Notes under the pieces: generated by a model
What the model was told of the DNA's origin: nothing
Seen by the model: only the letters and a program-made list of their open reading frames with translations
Database searches by the model: none
Assembly: GCA_019316985.1 (NCBI GenBank)
Contig: CP079215.1
Span: 1,736,001-1,800,000 of the forward strand
Direction of reading: 5' to 3'
DNA from: Paraniabella defluvii
GTDB taxonomy: Bacteria; Bacteroidota; Bacteroidia; Chitinophagales; Chitinophagaceae
DNA length: 64,000 nucleotides
Position numbers and translations under genes: made by a program
Shown: piece by piece, positions 29,106 to 40,395 of the stretch
Numbering within the stretch: the stretch's first letter is position 1
How the letters are laid out: every line of letters starts with the position of its first letter

Positions 29106-32036
29106 CTAATATCCAAACAGCTCTTCCAGCTTCAGTACCTTTAAAGTACCGTATTTGGAAAGATCCTCCTCTTTGACATTTTTTTCATTACCAATAATAG
29201 TGTAACTGTATTTTTTACCGGAAAGTTCCTGGTTGTGCAAAGCCTGGATATCTTTAAAAGTCATTGCTTTTACCTGTTCATATTTTGCTTTGCGCGGATC
29301 ACCGGTTAAACCTTTTTTCTGCGTGGCGATATAGCTGTAAATGATACCCATTTTTTCAATACGGTCCGTTTCCAGGTCTTTCAGCAAGCTACCTTTGGCC
29401 TGTTCAAATGCGTTTGTACGATCGGGTAACACGTTGATCAGCTCATTCATAGCCGACACCGCCTCGGGCAATTTATCTGCCTGGCTACCTACATATCCAA
29501 TAAATGAGAACGGATCTGTTTTCTTGGCAGGTGTACCTACAAACGCGTAGGTTGAGTAAGCCAATGCTTTTGATTCCTGATAGTTTGAAAAACCAGGAGC
29601 CCATACCGCCTCCAAAATAGTTATTGAATACATCTACCACCGCCTCCTTTTTAAAGTCGTAAGGAGCCAGGTTCCTGGCCCAGCTCATTTCCGCCTGCAC
29701 CATATCATAATGGCTGAAAAATACTTTGTTTTCGTCCTGAACGGCTCTTGTAAACTTCTCTGCCGCAGGTATGGCTGTCCAGCTGGCCGGTGTTTTATGT
29801 ACTTTTTCACTGCAGCGCTTAAAGCAACCGAACTTAGTGGACCATAATAAAGGATCTGGTGCTTAAAGGATGGCATACTATGAATAATGGCCACCAACTC
29901 GTCTGCAGTAATCGCATTCAGCTCTGCATCGCTTAAATTATAGTTAAATGGATTTTTAGCCCCGTAAGTAGCATGACTAACTAATCCCTGCATAATAGCG
30001 CCTTTATTAGCCTTTGCATTGGCACGCGCTTTTTGCATGCGGTTCTTCAGCCCTTCCAGCGCGGCAGCATCTGCCTTACAATTGCGAAGCAGGTGTTCCA
30101 GCAGCTCCAGCGCCTGCGCAAAGTTTTCATTCAGGCCATTCAGTGTTATGCTGCTTTCCTCGTTACCTGCACTCGCCGAAAAACTGGCTGCCAGCTGGTA
30201 GAATGCCTTACTGATTTCTTCAGAAGAATATTTATCGGTTCCCAGATATTGTAAGTAATCCAGGGCAAAAGGCAGTTTTTTATTATTCCATTTTCCCATT
30301 TCGTAACGGAAACTCAGGTTAAACAAGCCATTTTGCTTATTGGCTACCTGCATTACTTCAACATTATCTATCTTACTTTTTTGAATAGCAGTATTATAAT
30401 CCAGCCAAACAGGCTTAATAGCCGCCAGTGGCATGGCATTGATGCTTTTTACAAAAGGAGACTCTTTGCCTGCGTTGGTTTCAACGGGGGTAATAGCGGG
30501 TTTTTCTACTTTTGCAATGCTTTTATCTTCTCCCTTTCTTTTATAAACAACTGTGTAATTATTGTCTTTAAAAACTGGTTTGCAAACGCCAGTACTTCTG
30601 CTTTGGTCACATTACCCATCGCATCTAAAAAAGCTACGTCATCCTGCCAAGTGGCCGCTTTGGTTTTAATAAAGTTGTCTACCATGCTATTTACGCGTAC
30701 CGTATTATTATCCTGCGAGCTAAGTTTCGACAACTTATAATTGGCCGCTATAGCACCTATCAGCTTATCATCAAAATTGCCTTTTTCAATTCCTCTATCT
30801 GGCCCAGCAAAAGCGCTTTTACATCATCAAGACTTTGCCCCTGCTTGGGTGAAGCTTTCAATTCAAAAATGCCGTAGTCTTTATACTGGCTGAGCGAAGA
30901 TCCGGCAGAAAGTACTTTTGCTGCTTATTCAGGTTCAGGTCTAATAATCCTGCTTTGCCATTGGCGAAAATGCCATCTACCACATTCAACAGGAGCTTGT
31001 CTTTAGATGTTTCGCCACCGCTTCTGAAGGCTATGGTTATATTTTCTGCACTGGGCCCGTACACTTCGGATATAACGGGACTGGTAATGGGCTGCTCAGG
31101 AGCAGGGTTATATTCGGTTACTGGTTTAGGTTTCATATAGCCGAATGCCGCGTCGATCTTCTTAACCATTATATCCGGGTCAAAATCACCCGCCATAATT
31201 ACAGCCATGTTATTAGGCACGTAGTATTTGTGATAGTAATCCCTGATTGCTGTTAACGAAGGATTTTTCAGATGCTCAATAGTGCCTATAGTGGTTTGCT
31301 GCCCGTAGTTATGAGTAGGAAACAGGTTCCGGTAGGTGGTTTCCAGCACTTTCCAGCCATCATTGTCCATAGAGCGGTTTTTTCTTCATATACCGCTTCG
31401 AGCTCTGTATGAAAAATACGGAGTATAGGGTTACGGAATCTTTCGGCCTGCACTGCCAGAAACTTATCTACTGCATTAGACGGAATATCTTCCTCGTATA
31501 CGGTTTCTTCTACCCATGTGTGGGCATTGGTGGCCTGCGCTCCCATGGCCGTCATCATTTTATCATACTCGTTAGCAATAGCGTATTGCGATGCCCGGCC
31601 CGAAACAGCATCAATTTGCTTGTAAATTTCTTTTCTTTTTCGGGATCGGTGGTGCTGCCATATACCTCGTACAGCGCATCAATGGAGTCTAGCTTGGGTT
31701 TTTCTTTTGCCCAATCAAGGCTGCCATATTTATCAGTACCCTTAAAAAGCAGGTGCTCCAGGTAGTGGGCCAACCCTGTATGATCTTTGGGATCGGTATT
31801 GCTGCCGGCCCTTACCGCCAGCCGATAGGCGATGCGCGGTTCTTTTTATTAGGACTTAACATAACAGTAAGCCCGTTAGAAAGCGTATAAATACGAACGG
31901 CCATGGGGTCGTTGGAAACATATTTATAAGTATAGCCGTTGGCTGATTTGGTCTCCTTCCATTGGTAGTTGTTTTGGAGCTTTGCTGTTTGGCATAAAAT
32001 ACCTCCCAGTAAAAGCGTTAGAAAAACCCTTTTCAT
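29106..32036 (-). CDS. M16 family zinc metallopeptidase
   Basis: About 977 residues, the size of a two-repeat (pitrilysin-like) M16 enzyme. Signal peptide ([19 protein letters not shown]), then [12 protein letters not shown], and after a frameshift near 31840 [25 protein letters not shown], containing the inverted zinc motif HxxEH (HYLEH) with the distal Glu in ETVYEEDIP or the ELEAVYEE segment. Repeat 2 lacks the motif, as expected (inactive half), with NYFGGGMGS and [12 protein letters not shown]. At least six frameshifts. M16 enzymes degrade peptides in the periplasm. Neighbours give no substrate. Confidence 0.88.
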
Positions 32037-32171
32037 AAATGAGTATTGATTGTAATTTAAATGAGTGTTAAATTTAATAATAATGCCCCACTCTCTGGCA
32101 TTATTTGGATGAAGTAGTAATAACAATAGATGGATGGCGTTTAAACAGGTTTTTTTACTTTCGTTGTAATA

Positions 32172-32907
32172 ATGGATGCAGTACAAATAGAAAATCTTTC
32201 GTTTAAGTATAAAGATCAATCTTCTTTAATAGAAGCACTCAGTCTTCAGATAGGTAAGGGAGAGCGGTTTGGCATATTCGGACCCAACGGCGCCGGAAAA
32301 ACCACCCTTATGAGCCTGATTACAGGCCTGCTTCCCTACCAGCAGGGCAGCATTAAAATATCAGGGAAAGAATTGACTGGCCACAAAGACGATGTAAAAA
32401 AATAATAGGGCTGGTGCCGCAAGATTTTTCTTTCTATGACGATCTGAGCCCTGAAGAAAATATGGAGTTCTTTGGAGCCTGGTATGGTTTAGACAAGGAA
32501 ACAATAAGAGTAAAAAGCCGGGATTTATTGCGGGTGATGGGATTGAAGCAGTAGCCCGCAAACCGGTAAAAACCTTTTCGGGAGGCATGAAAAGAAGAGT
32601 CAATCTTGCGATAGGAGTGATGCATACTCCCCAAATATTGTTTCTGGACGAACCAACGGTAGGAGTTGACGTACAGTCGAGAAATGCCATTATCGGTTTT
32701 TTAAAAGAAATTAATAACCAGGGTACCACATTGGTATATACCTCCCACCAGCTCAACGAAGCAGAAGACCTCTGCAATACCATCGCACTTTTCGACCAGG
32801 GTTCCGTTATTGTGAAAGATACTTTGGCAAACCTCTTACAACAACATCAGCAAGACGGGCTTGAAGGGCTGTTTCTGGAGTTAACCGGCCGGTCGTACCG
32901 CGATTAA
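32172..32907 (+). CDS. ABC transporter ATP-binding protein
   Basis: About 245 residues. Walker A is GPNGAGKTT, Q-loop VPQDFSFYDDLSPEENM, signature TFSGGMKRRVNLA, Walker B ILFLDEPTVGVD and H-loop YTSHQ. It belongs to the DRA/CcmA-like multidrug or lipid exporter group. Frames shift near 32400 and 32545. No permease gene is adjacent: the next gene is YtxH and the previous one is a divergent M16 peptidase. It may serve a permease elsewhere, possibly one for pigment or lipid export, but nothing here proves it. Confidence 0.88.
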
Positions 32908-32935
32908 TTTTTAAATAAATTTTAATAAAAGTGCT

Positions 32936-32967
32936 TTTGGCAAAAAAATTTGTTGTAATTATATTTG
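32936..32967 (+). promoter_or_regulatory. Bacteroidota-type promoter of the YtxH gene
   Basis: TTTG (32936-32939) and TATATTTG (32960-32967) are separated by 20 nt, a full match to the -33/-7 consensus TTTG-N19-20-TAnnTTTG. The ATG follows at 32996. Confidence 0.6.
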
Positions 32968-32995
32968 AATTTTAATCACTGAAAAATAACAATTT

Positions 32996-33225
32996 ATGAA
33001 TAAACTACTTACAGGTTTCGCTTTAGGGCTGATAGTGGGTGTTTTATATGCTCCGGATAAAGGAACTTATACACGCAGAAGAAGATTAGTGATAAAGGTA
33101 ACGACCTGAAAAATCAGTTTGCAGACTTTATTGATAGTGTTGCCGGAAAGTTTGAGCACACTGCAGACGAAATTGAAGATTACGCCAATATCAAAACAGA
33201 GAATATCAGATCAGAAGCTATTTAG
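32996..33225 (+). CDS. YtxH domain-containing protein
   Basis: About 76 residues. The N-terminal glycine-rich hydrophobic segment (NKLLTGFALGLIVGVLYAPDKG) followed by a basic region is diagnostic for YtxH, a small membrane-associated protein with a coiled-coil tail. After a frameshift near 33075 the tail reads ISDKGNDLKNQFADFIDSVAGK...IRSEAI. The role is unknown; general-stress association is known for the Bacillus homologue. Served by its own promoter and followed by a terminator. Confidence 0.78.
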
Positions 33226-33261
33226 CAAGAACTTAACTATTAAACCTTATAAAGTTATAGT

Positions 33262-33292
33262 AGCCGTTCCAATGTGAACGGCTATTATTTTT
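33262..33292 (+). terminator. Intrinsic terminator after YtxH gene
   Basis: AGCCGTTC (33262-33269) pairs with GAACGGCT (33276-33283), loop 6 nt, followed by a T-rich tail. It overlaps the stop codon of the converging dprA at 33291. Confidence 0.75.
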
Positions 33293-34395
33293 AATACAGC
33301 TTATATATTTTGCCGGGCAAACCCTGTATTACATTTTTCATTTCCAGGTTTAAAATACTTACGGCAACAGTACTGCTGCTGAGGTTACTTTGCAGGTTAA
33401 TTTCGTCGATACTGGCCGTTCCTTTTCACTTAACAAACCAACAATTACTTTTTCTTCAGGAGTAAGAGAAATAAATAACTCTTTTAATGGAGATGCCGGT
33501 GATTTGCCGCTACCCCATCCCATTGTTTCCAATAACTGAGCTGCATCAGTTAATAAGATAGCCTTATTGGTTTTGATGAGATGATTAGCGCCGCTACTTT
33601 TTTTATCAGTTATTTTTCCGGGAATAGCAAACACGTCTTTATTATAGCTGTTAGCCAGTTCTGCTGTTATCATGCTTCCGCCTTTGATATCTGTTTCTAC
33701 CACGATGGTAGCGTCGGCCATGCCTGCCACAATGCGATTACGGCTGGGGAAATTATGGCGGTCAGGCATAGCAGTATGCCTGAATTCGGTAAGCAAACCT
33801 CCTTGCTGCATCATCTCCTTTGCAAGTTCTTTATGGTTGTTGGGATACATTTTATTTAAGCCGTGTGCCAGAACTCCTACTGTCGACACTTTATTTTTCA
33901 GGCAGGCTTTGTGCGCAATGGAGTCTATTCCATAAGCTAACCCGCTTACAATAAGGATATTTTCTCCTGAAAGAGCTTCTATCAATGTTTCCGTACTGGC
34001 TTTTCCATAGTCGGTATGTGTACGGCTGCCTACTATAGAAATAATTTTAGGTTGGTTAAGATCGGCGTTGCCCCGGTAATATAATAATACAGGCGCATCG
34101 TAACAATGCAACAGTCTTTGGGGTAATTTGTATCTTTTATGAAAAGAGGCTGTATTTTATATTTTTCGATAAAAGCCAGTTCTTTTTCGGCTTCGTTAAA
34201 GGCGTTAAATTTCTTTATACTATTGATTCTCACTTCCCCGAGACCATCAATTTTTTGGAGTAACCTCTTAGGCGCTTTAAAAATCTCTTCCGGCTCAAAA
34301 TGTTCAAGTAGCAACCGGCTTTGCACGCAACCGATATTAGGAATAAGAGTAAGCGCTATCTGGTATAATAGTGCGGTATTCATAGTTTTTAGCAT
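33291..34395 (-). CDS. dprA: DNA-processing protein DprA
   Basis: About 367 residues. An N-terminal helix-hairpin-helix-like region (IPNIGCVQSRLLLEHF, LLQKIDGLGEVR) is followed by the Rossmann-type DprA core with ISIVGSRTHTDYGK, ILIVSGLAYGIDSIAHKACL, VLAHGLNKMYPNNHK, FPSRNRIVAGMADATIVVE and GGSMITAELA. The C-terminal winged helix (STASIDEINLQSNLSSSTVAVSILNLEMKNVI-like) is read after a frameshift near 33420. DprA loads RecA onto incoming single-stranded DNA during transformation and is widely conserved. Another shift lies near 34110. A start at 34383 (MNTALL) is also possible. Confidence 0.92.
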
Positions 34396-34457
34396 ATTAA
34401 ACTTACGTAAAATATCTTATATACCAACACTCCAGCCCGTCTTATTTTCCTGATTTT

Positions 34458-35354
34458 TTAGGCGTACAGCATTTTAATATATAACCAAACAGCAGGGGCC
34501 GCAAATAATACCGAGTCAAACCTGTCCAGGAACCCCCATGCCCGGGCATAATACGGCCACTGTCCTTCACACCTGCCATACGTTTTAGCTTCGACTCAAA
34601 GAGATCTCCAAATGTGCCTGAAAGAGCAGTGAGGAAGCTGATGATGGCTCAATAATTGCCAAAGGCCATTCTATTTTGTGAAAAAGATGAGTGAAAATAG
34701 CAACCATGTTAAAGCGGCGCTTAGAATAATACCACTAATGGTGCCTTCCCAGGTTTTTTCGGCGATATTTTGCTAAGCGGTGTTTTACCTATCGCAGATC
34801 CCGCCAGGTAAGCCATTGTATCGTTAATCCATACACTACCAATAATAAACAGCACCAGGTGCTTTGCACTGACGACATATATGGTATCATACGAATGAAC
34901 ATCGTAAGTAGTGGCAGATGAAAGACTTTGCAGCATACCCAATGGCACGGCAGTATATATAAGTCCGCCTAACAACCACAAAAGCATTTTTTTTTCAAGC
35001 ACTTTTGTTTTAAAAATGCCCCAACCAGTAAAATAAAGCCGGCAATTAAAAAGGGAGACTAAAGTTTTCCCTGATACCATAATTACCCAACTGCAGCCCG
35101 CCCGCTCCCAACAAGAGGATGATATGATATCCCACCAGGGCAATACCCAGTTTCAGGTAGGAGTGGATGTACCTGCCGGTTATTTTTTCAACCAGGCGGC
35201 TATATTCCCAGGAGCAGCCAAAATAAATCAAAGAAATTAACAGGAAAAGGCTCCATTGATTATACAGCAGCCCAAACATCATTACCGCTACAAATATCAA
35301 TGCAGTAAAGGCGCGCGTCCAAAAGGTTGACCAGTTAAATGCCATCTGCTGCAA
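34458..35354 (-). CDS. cdsA: Phosphatidate cytidylyltransferase
   Basis: About 298 residues, multi-pass membrane enzyme making CDP-diacylglycerol. N-terminal helices (FWTRAFTALIFVAVMMFGLLYN) and, in later frames, [34 protein letters not shown]. The full CDS signature reads SKLKRMAGVKDSGRIMPGHGG followed by FLDRFDS, in the last reconstructed frame near 34560. Shifts near 35055, 34760 and 34640. It overlaps the preceding CPBP protease gene by about 10-20 bp, suggesting translational coupling; the start could be at 35345. Confidence 0.88.
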
Positions 35355-36297
35355 TTAAAGAGTTTCTGGTGTTTTTCCTGTACTGTATAAAAAGAAAAAT
35401 AATAACCGGTATAGCCAGGAAGCCCAGGTAGCTACCTTCTTTATCGTTTAATACGGCCTGCATTGATTTCCCGTTACTTTTTGCCACATACATTACCAAT
35501 ACGGCCGTTGCGTTATTAATAAAATGGGCTAAAATGCTGAGCCACAGCCTTCCGCTGTATTGGTATATTAGTCCTAAAACGATGCCAAGTGCGGCCCTTG
35601 ACAAAAAGCCATATACCGAAAAATGTACCGCGCTGAAAATAACGCTTACCACAATTACACTTACCCATAGCCTTCCCGTATTACGGTATAAATAATTCTG
35701 CAACCCTCCCTGAAAAACGCTTCCTCGCAAATGGCAGGTACCAGCGCCAGCACTATAATAGAAATGAACAGCTCGGGTACAGAGTCCAGGCTGATGATCC
35801 CCGCTGCTGTTTCGGCGTAATTTCGCTCCATTCGGTCAAATGCAATACGCCAGTCAACAGGAAAAGGCAGCTTATAAGTAAAATATCCTAAAGCACCGCT
35901 TAGCGCAAGTCCCGCGGCGATAATGAAAATGGTTAAAATCAGGTCTTTACCGGCAATCGCTCCTTTAAACCCGGTTAATTTTATCGGGCTCCAGCTTAAA
36001 CGCGAGGCGGTAAACAGTGTAGGTATCAGGAAACCAAAAATGGCAGAAATCGTTTGAATTACCTGCATTTCTCTCAAATAGGCTATCTCCTGTCAAATTG
36101 GACAGGTTTTCGGTAATAAACAGCACGCTTTTTCCACTCATAGCCGCGGCCACCGGAATCCCCAGTAACCCGCCTAAAAGCATACCACCAACCCCAAAGG
36201 CGATCAGCATAAAAAAACCGGCCAGATAAGAAACGCCTTTTTCTCCCCTGCCTCTTGGTGCATCATTGAGCAAGATACTCTTGTTTTCGTCTATCAT
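35335..36297 (-). CDS. CPBP family intramembrane glutamic endopeptidase
   Basis: About 320 residues with several membrane helices. The glutamate motif is CEEAFFRGGLQNYLY (after a shift near 35705), followed by FSAVHFSVYGFLSRAALG (FxxxH) and HFINNATAV (HxxxN), the three CPBP/Rce1 motifs. The N-terminal ~90 residues have two helices and a loop (SVLFITENLSNLTGD). Another shift lies near 36075. Start chosen at MIDENKS (36297); earlier in-frame codons lie in a GC-rich untranslated stretch. It likely acts on signal peptides or prenylated/other membrane substrates; unknown. Confidence 0.88.
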
Positions 36298-36497
36298 TCT
36301 TTTAAAATAAGTGTGTATTTTTGCCCGTCCGAAAGTTTCCGCCCGGGTGCGGGCAGGCAGGCGCAAAAATAAGATTAAAGTTTTCACCAGTTTTGATTAA
36401 TTATTGTTGTGCAGGCTGTAATACTACTATCATCGGTATTGCGTCGCACACTTCAGGGTTCCGTTTATAGATCATCAAATACATTATTCAGTTAGCA

Positions 36498-37538
36498 ATG
36501 GTACATATAGGCAATAAAATAGCATTACCCGATTTCCCTTTACTTCTGGCGCCCATGGAGGACGTTAGTGATCCTCCTTTTCGTGCTGTGTGTAAAGACA
36601 ATGGTGCAGACCTGATGTATACCGAATTTATCAGCAGCGAAGGGCTAATCAGGGATGCTATAAAAAGCCGCCGGAAACTGGATATTTTTGACTACGAACG
36701 CCCCATTGGCATCCAGATTTTTGGAGGAGATGAGGAAAGCCTGGCTCTCGCCGCGAAAATTGTGGATGTTACCCAACCCGATCTCCTGGATATTAATTTT
36801 GGCTGCCCCGTAAAAAAGTTGCTTTGAAAGGGCGGGCGCCGGCGTATTGAAAGATGTTGACCTGATGGTAAAGCTTACCGAAGCAGTTGTAAAAAGCACG
36901 TCTTTACCGGTTACTGTAAAAACCCGGCTGGGGTGGGACGATAGTATGCTGAATATTGAAGAAGTGGCCGAGCGCCTGCAGGATGTGGGTATAAAAGCAC
37001 TGGCCATACATGGGCGTACGCGCTGCCAGATGTATAAAGGCGAGGCGGATTGGACATTGATCGGCAAAGTGAAGAACAACCCCGTATTCATATTCCTATC
37101 TTCGGCAATGGTGATATCGACAGCCCGCAAAAAGCAGTGGAGTATAAAAACCGCTATGGTGTGGACGGCGTTATGATTGGCCGTGCAGCTATCGGTTACC
37201 CGTGGATTTTCAGAGAGATAAAACATTTCGTTCAAACCGGCGAACTGCTGGCGCCGCCAACCGTAGCAGAGAGGGTGAACGTGGTGCGTAAGCATCTTCG
37301 TAAAAGCCTGGAGTGGAAAGGTCCCGTTGTAGGTATTAATGAAATGCGCCGTCATTATGCCAACTACCTCAAAGGTTTGCCTAATATTAAAGAATATCGC
37401 AGCAAACTGGTTACCTTAAATAATGGCGAGGAAATAGAAGCGATACTGGATGAGATCATTGTACGTTACGCTACTTACGAAATAGAAGCCACTCCTATTG
37501 AGCTAATTAACTACCATGAAAAGTGCCCGGTGAACTAA
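36498..37538 (+). CDS. dusB: tRNA-dihydrouridine synthase DusB
   Basis: About 345 residues. FMN-dependent TIM-barrel enzyme: LLLAPMEDVSDPPFRAVCKDNGADLMYTEF, IQIFGGDEESLALAA, DINFGCPVKKV with the catalytic Cys (KxxxxGAGAG) at the first frameshift (~36825), VKTRLGWDD, AIHGRTRCQMYKGEADW, IFGNGDI and GVMIGRAAIGYPWIF. A second shift lies near 37085. The C-terminal helical domain (EMRRHYANYLKGLP) binds tRNA. The length fits DusB rather than DusA/C. Confidence 0.93.
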
Positions 37539-37636
37539 GGAAAACTCCTTTATAAGGCCGCATTTCATACACGCCATTATCTGTTTCACAGTCATATTGC
37601 CGGTACATTGCACAGCGCAACTCTTTTTGTATAATA

Positions 37637-37694
37637 AAAGCGCATTGGTATACGATAGATTCAGGGCTATCGTAGCTGCATAAGAATGCGCTTA
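37637..37694 (+). other. Two-level hairpin upstream of MutS-like gene
   Basis: The outer stem AAGCGCATT (37638-37646) pairs with AATGCGCTT (37685-37693). Inside it TACGATAG (37651-37658) pairs with CTATCGTA (37667-37674) around the loop ATTCAGGG. The asymmetric internal loop on the 3' side is 10 nt. It sits in the 202-bp gap between dusB and the MutS-like gene, 47 nt before the latter's ATG. There is no T run, so it is not a simple terminator; it could be a 5' leader structure. Confidence 0.45.
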
Positions 37695-37740
37695 CAACTG
37701 CTATGTTTTATTCTTCATTGATTCTTATTTTTACCTTTAT

Positions 37741-39514
37741 ATGAACCCTACCATTTACCAGGAAAAAGCTACCCTGTTTCACAAAAAGTTTAATGAGCTG
37801 AAACAAAAGCTGGGCTGGCTAAGCTTTATACGGCTGTTGTGTTTCCTGCTGTTTGTATACCTTATTTACTTGTATTCTCAAACCGGTTCTGGTTTTACCT
37901 TATTAACCGCAGTATTATTATTTGCTGCCTTTTTATTGCTGGTAAGATGGTACGGGCGTGTGCAGCAGGAAAAGCAATTTTACCTGGCATTGGCGCAATG
38001 GAACGAGCGCGAAGATGTTTTTTACAAACTAATAGCTCGGGGTATGATACCGGCAAAGAATACGAAGACCCGCATCATCCTTACTCGTACGACCTGGATC
38101 TTTTTAGTGAAGGAGGTTTATTTTCTTACCTGAATCGTTGCAGTACCTCTTTTGGTAAAGAAGCGCTGGCCGGTGATTTGCTGAATCCTGATACTGCAGC
38201 TATCCCCAAAAACAGGAAGCTATTAAGGAGCTATCGGCAAAAATAGATTTCAGGCAACAGCTATATGCACACGGAAGTTTGCATGATACTAAAAAGAAAG
38301 AACTGGAACGGCTAATACAGTGGATTGATGCCGACACACAGCTGATCAGTGCTCCCTGGTATTACGCATTAATGATATTCCCACTGGCAACTATGGGCAG
38401 CCTGGTTTATTATATAGTAAGTGAGAATGAATCAGCCTTTTCACTGTTTTCTAAACTATTCGTTGTAAACCTGATCATTGCGTTTTCTTTCTCCAGGAAA
38501 ATAACTGCTCAATTATCCGTTTCCACTTCGGTAACCAAAATTCTCCAGAATTATAGCAACCAGCTAAAGCTTATTGAAAAAGAAAACTTCCAATCGGGCT
38601 TACTTCAACAGTATCAGCAACAATTAGGTAAAAACGGGCTAACCGCATCCAGGCTTATCGGCCAGCTCGCCTCATTATTCAATTACCTGGAAACAGTAGT
38701 GAACCTGGTGGTAAGCTTATTGCTGAATGGCCTGTTTTTTTTCATGTACATATTTTGTACCGCCTGGGTATCTGGAAAAAACAGCATGCACACCATATAA
38801 ACGGCTGGCTGCAGCTGATAGGGAAATTTGAAGCTCTGGGAAGCTTTGCGAATCTTTCGTACAACAACCCCGCGTTTTGTACCCCCAATTAAGTAAAGCA
38901 ACTGCTTTCCGGGCGGCGGCATTAGGTCACATTCTGGTAAAGCCTCATAAAAGAGTATGCAATGATGTATCCTTTAACGATCAGAAATTTGTAATACTTA
39001 CGGGATCCAACATGAGTGGTAAAAGTACTTTTTAAGAACACTGGGCACTAACCTGGTTCTGGCCAAAGCGGGGTCGGTGGTTTGTGCTGCTGAATTTGAA
39101 TTCTACCCCTTTGATGTTTTTGTAAGTATGCGCATCACCGACTCATTGCAGGATAGTGAATCCTTGTTTTATGCAGAGCTGAAAAGATTACAGTCCATCA
39201 TAAAAAGCCTGGAAAGTGGCCGCCAGCACTTCGTAATACTCGATGAAATTTTAAGGGGCACTAATAGTAATGATAAACGCAACGGAACTATCGGTCTTAT
39301 CCGTAAAATGGCCGGCTTCAATACTTTTGGTATTATTGCTACACATGACATTGTGGTAGCAGACCTTATTAAAGAATATCCCGGTTTTATTGCCAATAAA
39401 GCTTTTGAATCTGCTATTATTAACGATGAATTACTATTTGATTACCAATTAAAAGATGGTGTTTGCAATACGTTAAGTGCCAGCTACCTGATGAAGAAAA
39501 TGGAGATAATTTAA
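37741..39514 (+). CDS. Membrane-anchored MutS-family ATPase
   Basis: About 590 residues. Two hydrophobic helices near residues 25-70 (FIRLLCFLLFVYLIYLYSQ; LLTAVLLFAAFLLLV), two near 195-245 and another pair around 320-345 (LLLNGLFFFMYIFC). The C-terminal MutS_V ATPase domain has Walker A TGSNMSGKST (~residue 422), SLFYAELKRLQ, Walker B HFVILDEILRGTNSNDK and THDIVVAD. No mismatch-recognition domain I is present. Frames shift near 38060, 38215, 38780, 38890 and 39030. Such MutS-related proteins are common in Bacteroidota; the role is unknown, probably not mismatch repair. Confidence 0.82.
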
Positions 39515-39556
39515 CGGGGTCCCTAATTTGGTTAACTTTTTGCTTGTTGGTTGACC

Positions 39557-40315
39557 ATGAAACCTTTAGCACTAATAATACTATGTCTGTGCTTTTCAGC
39601 CGTAACGCAGGCACAAACAGCTATATCCGGCTCCGATCAACCAGGTAAGAGCAATTTAGTTAAGTTAAACATTACTGCCCCCATTCTAAAAAATTATGCA
39701 CTGCAATATGAAAGGATTATTAATAAACGTTTTTCAGTAGCTCTTTCAGGAAGAATAATGCCGGCATCAACCATCCCTCTGAAACGATTTATCAGGGACG
39801 AAGTCATCAGGGATGATAATGAACTGGTAACAGATATTCTAAACCAGGTGCAGTTCAGCAATTTTGCCATTACTCCCGAACTGCGCATTTATTTAGGCCC
39901 CAAGGGGTATGGGCGAGGGTTTTATGTGGCCCCTTATTACCGGTTCGCAAAATATAAAATGCACGAGGCTACATTATCTTATGAAGCCGACCAGACATAT
40001 GAGGTTCGGGTATCGGGAGACCTGACAGGCCACACCGGCGGGATATTATTAGGCTCACAATGGCATCTCAGTAAAAATATCAGTCTCGACCTTTGGATCG
40101 CGGGTCCGGGCATTGGGGCGCCCAGGGGCAGATCGTAGGTACTGCTAATCAAACATTGCCTGCAGAAGCACAGGATGAACTAAGGAGCTACCTGGAAGAT
40201 ATTAATGTACCTTTTGCAAAAAAAAGTTTCTGTAAACGCCAACGGCGCCCGCATGGATCTCTCCGGTTCCTGGGCCGGCCTGCGTACAGGGGTTTTACTG
40301 GCTTTCAGGTTTTAA
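39557..40315 (+). CDS. DUF3575-like outer-membrane protein
   Basis: About 252 residues. Signal peptide (MKPLALIILCLCFSAVTQAQ), then VKLNITAPILKNYALQYERIINKRFSVALSGR and ITPELRIYLGPKGYGRGFYVAPYYRFAKYKM, as in DUF3575 barrels of Bacteroidota. After a shift near 40120 it reads HWGAQGQIVG and ends MDLSGSWAGLRTGVLLAFRF at 40313-40315, with the terminal Phe expected for a barrel. Another shift near 40225. It begins 42 bp after the MutS-like gene on the same strand. Function unknown. Confidence 0.75.
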
Positions 40316-40395
40316 ATTGTACCATTAAAAACATCTGCCATTATATAATTTCACCCTGCACTAGCAAAGAGCTCTTTATAATTCCCCGTATATCA

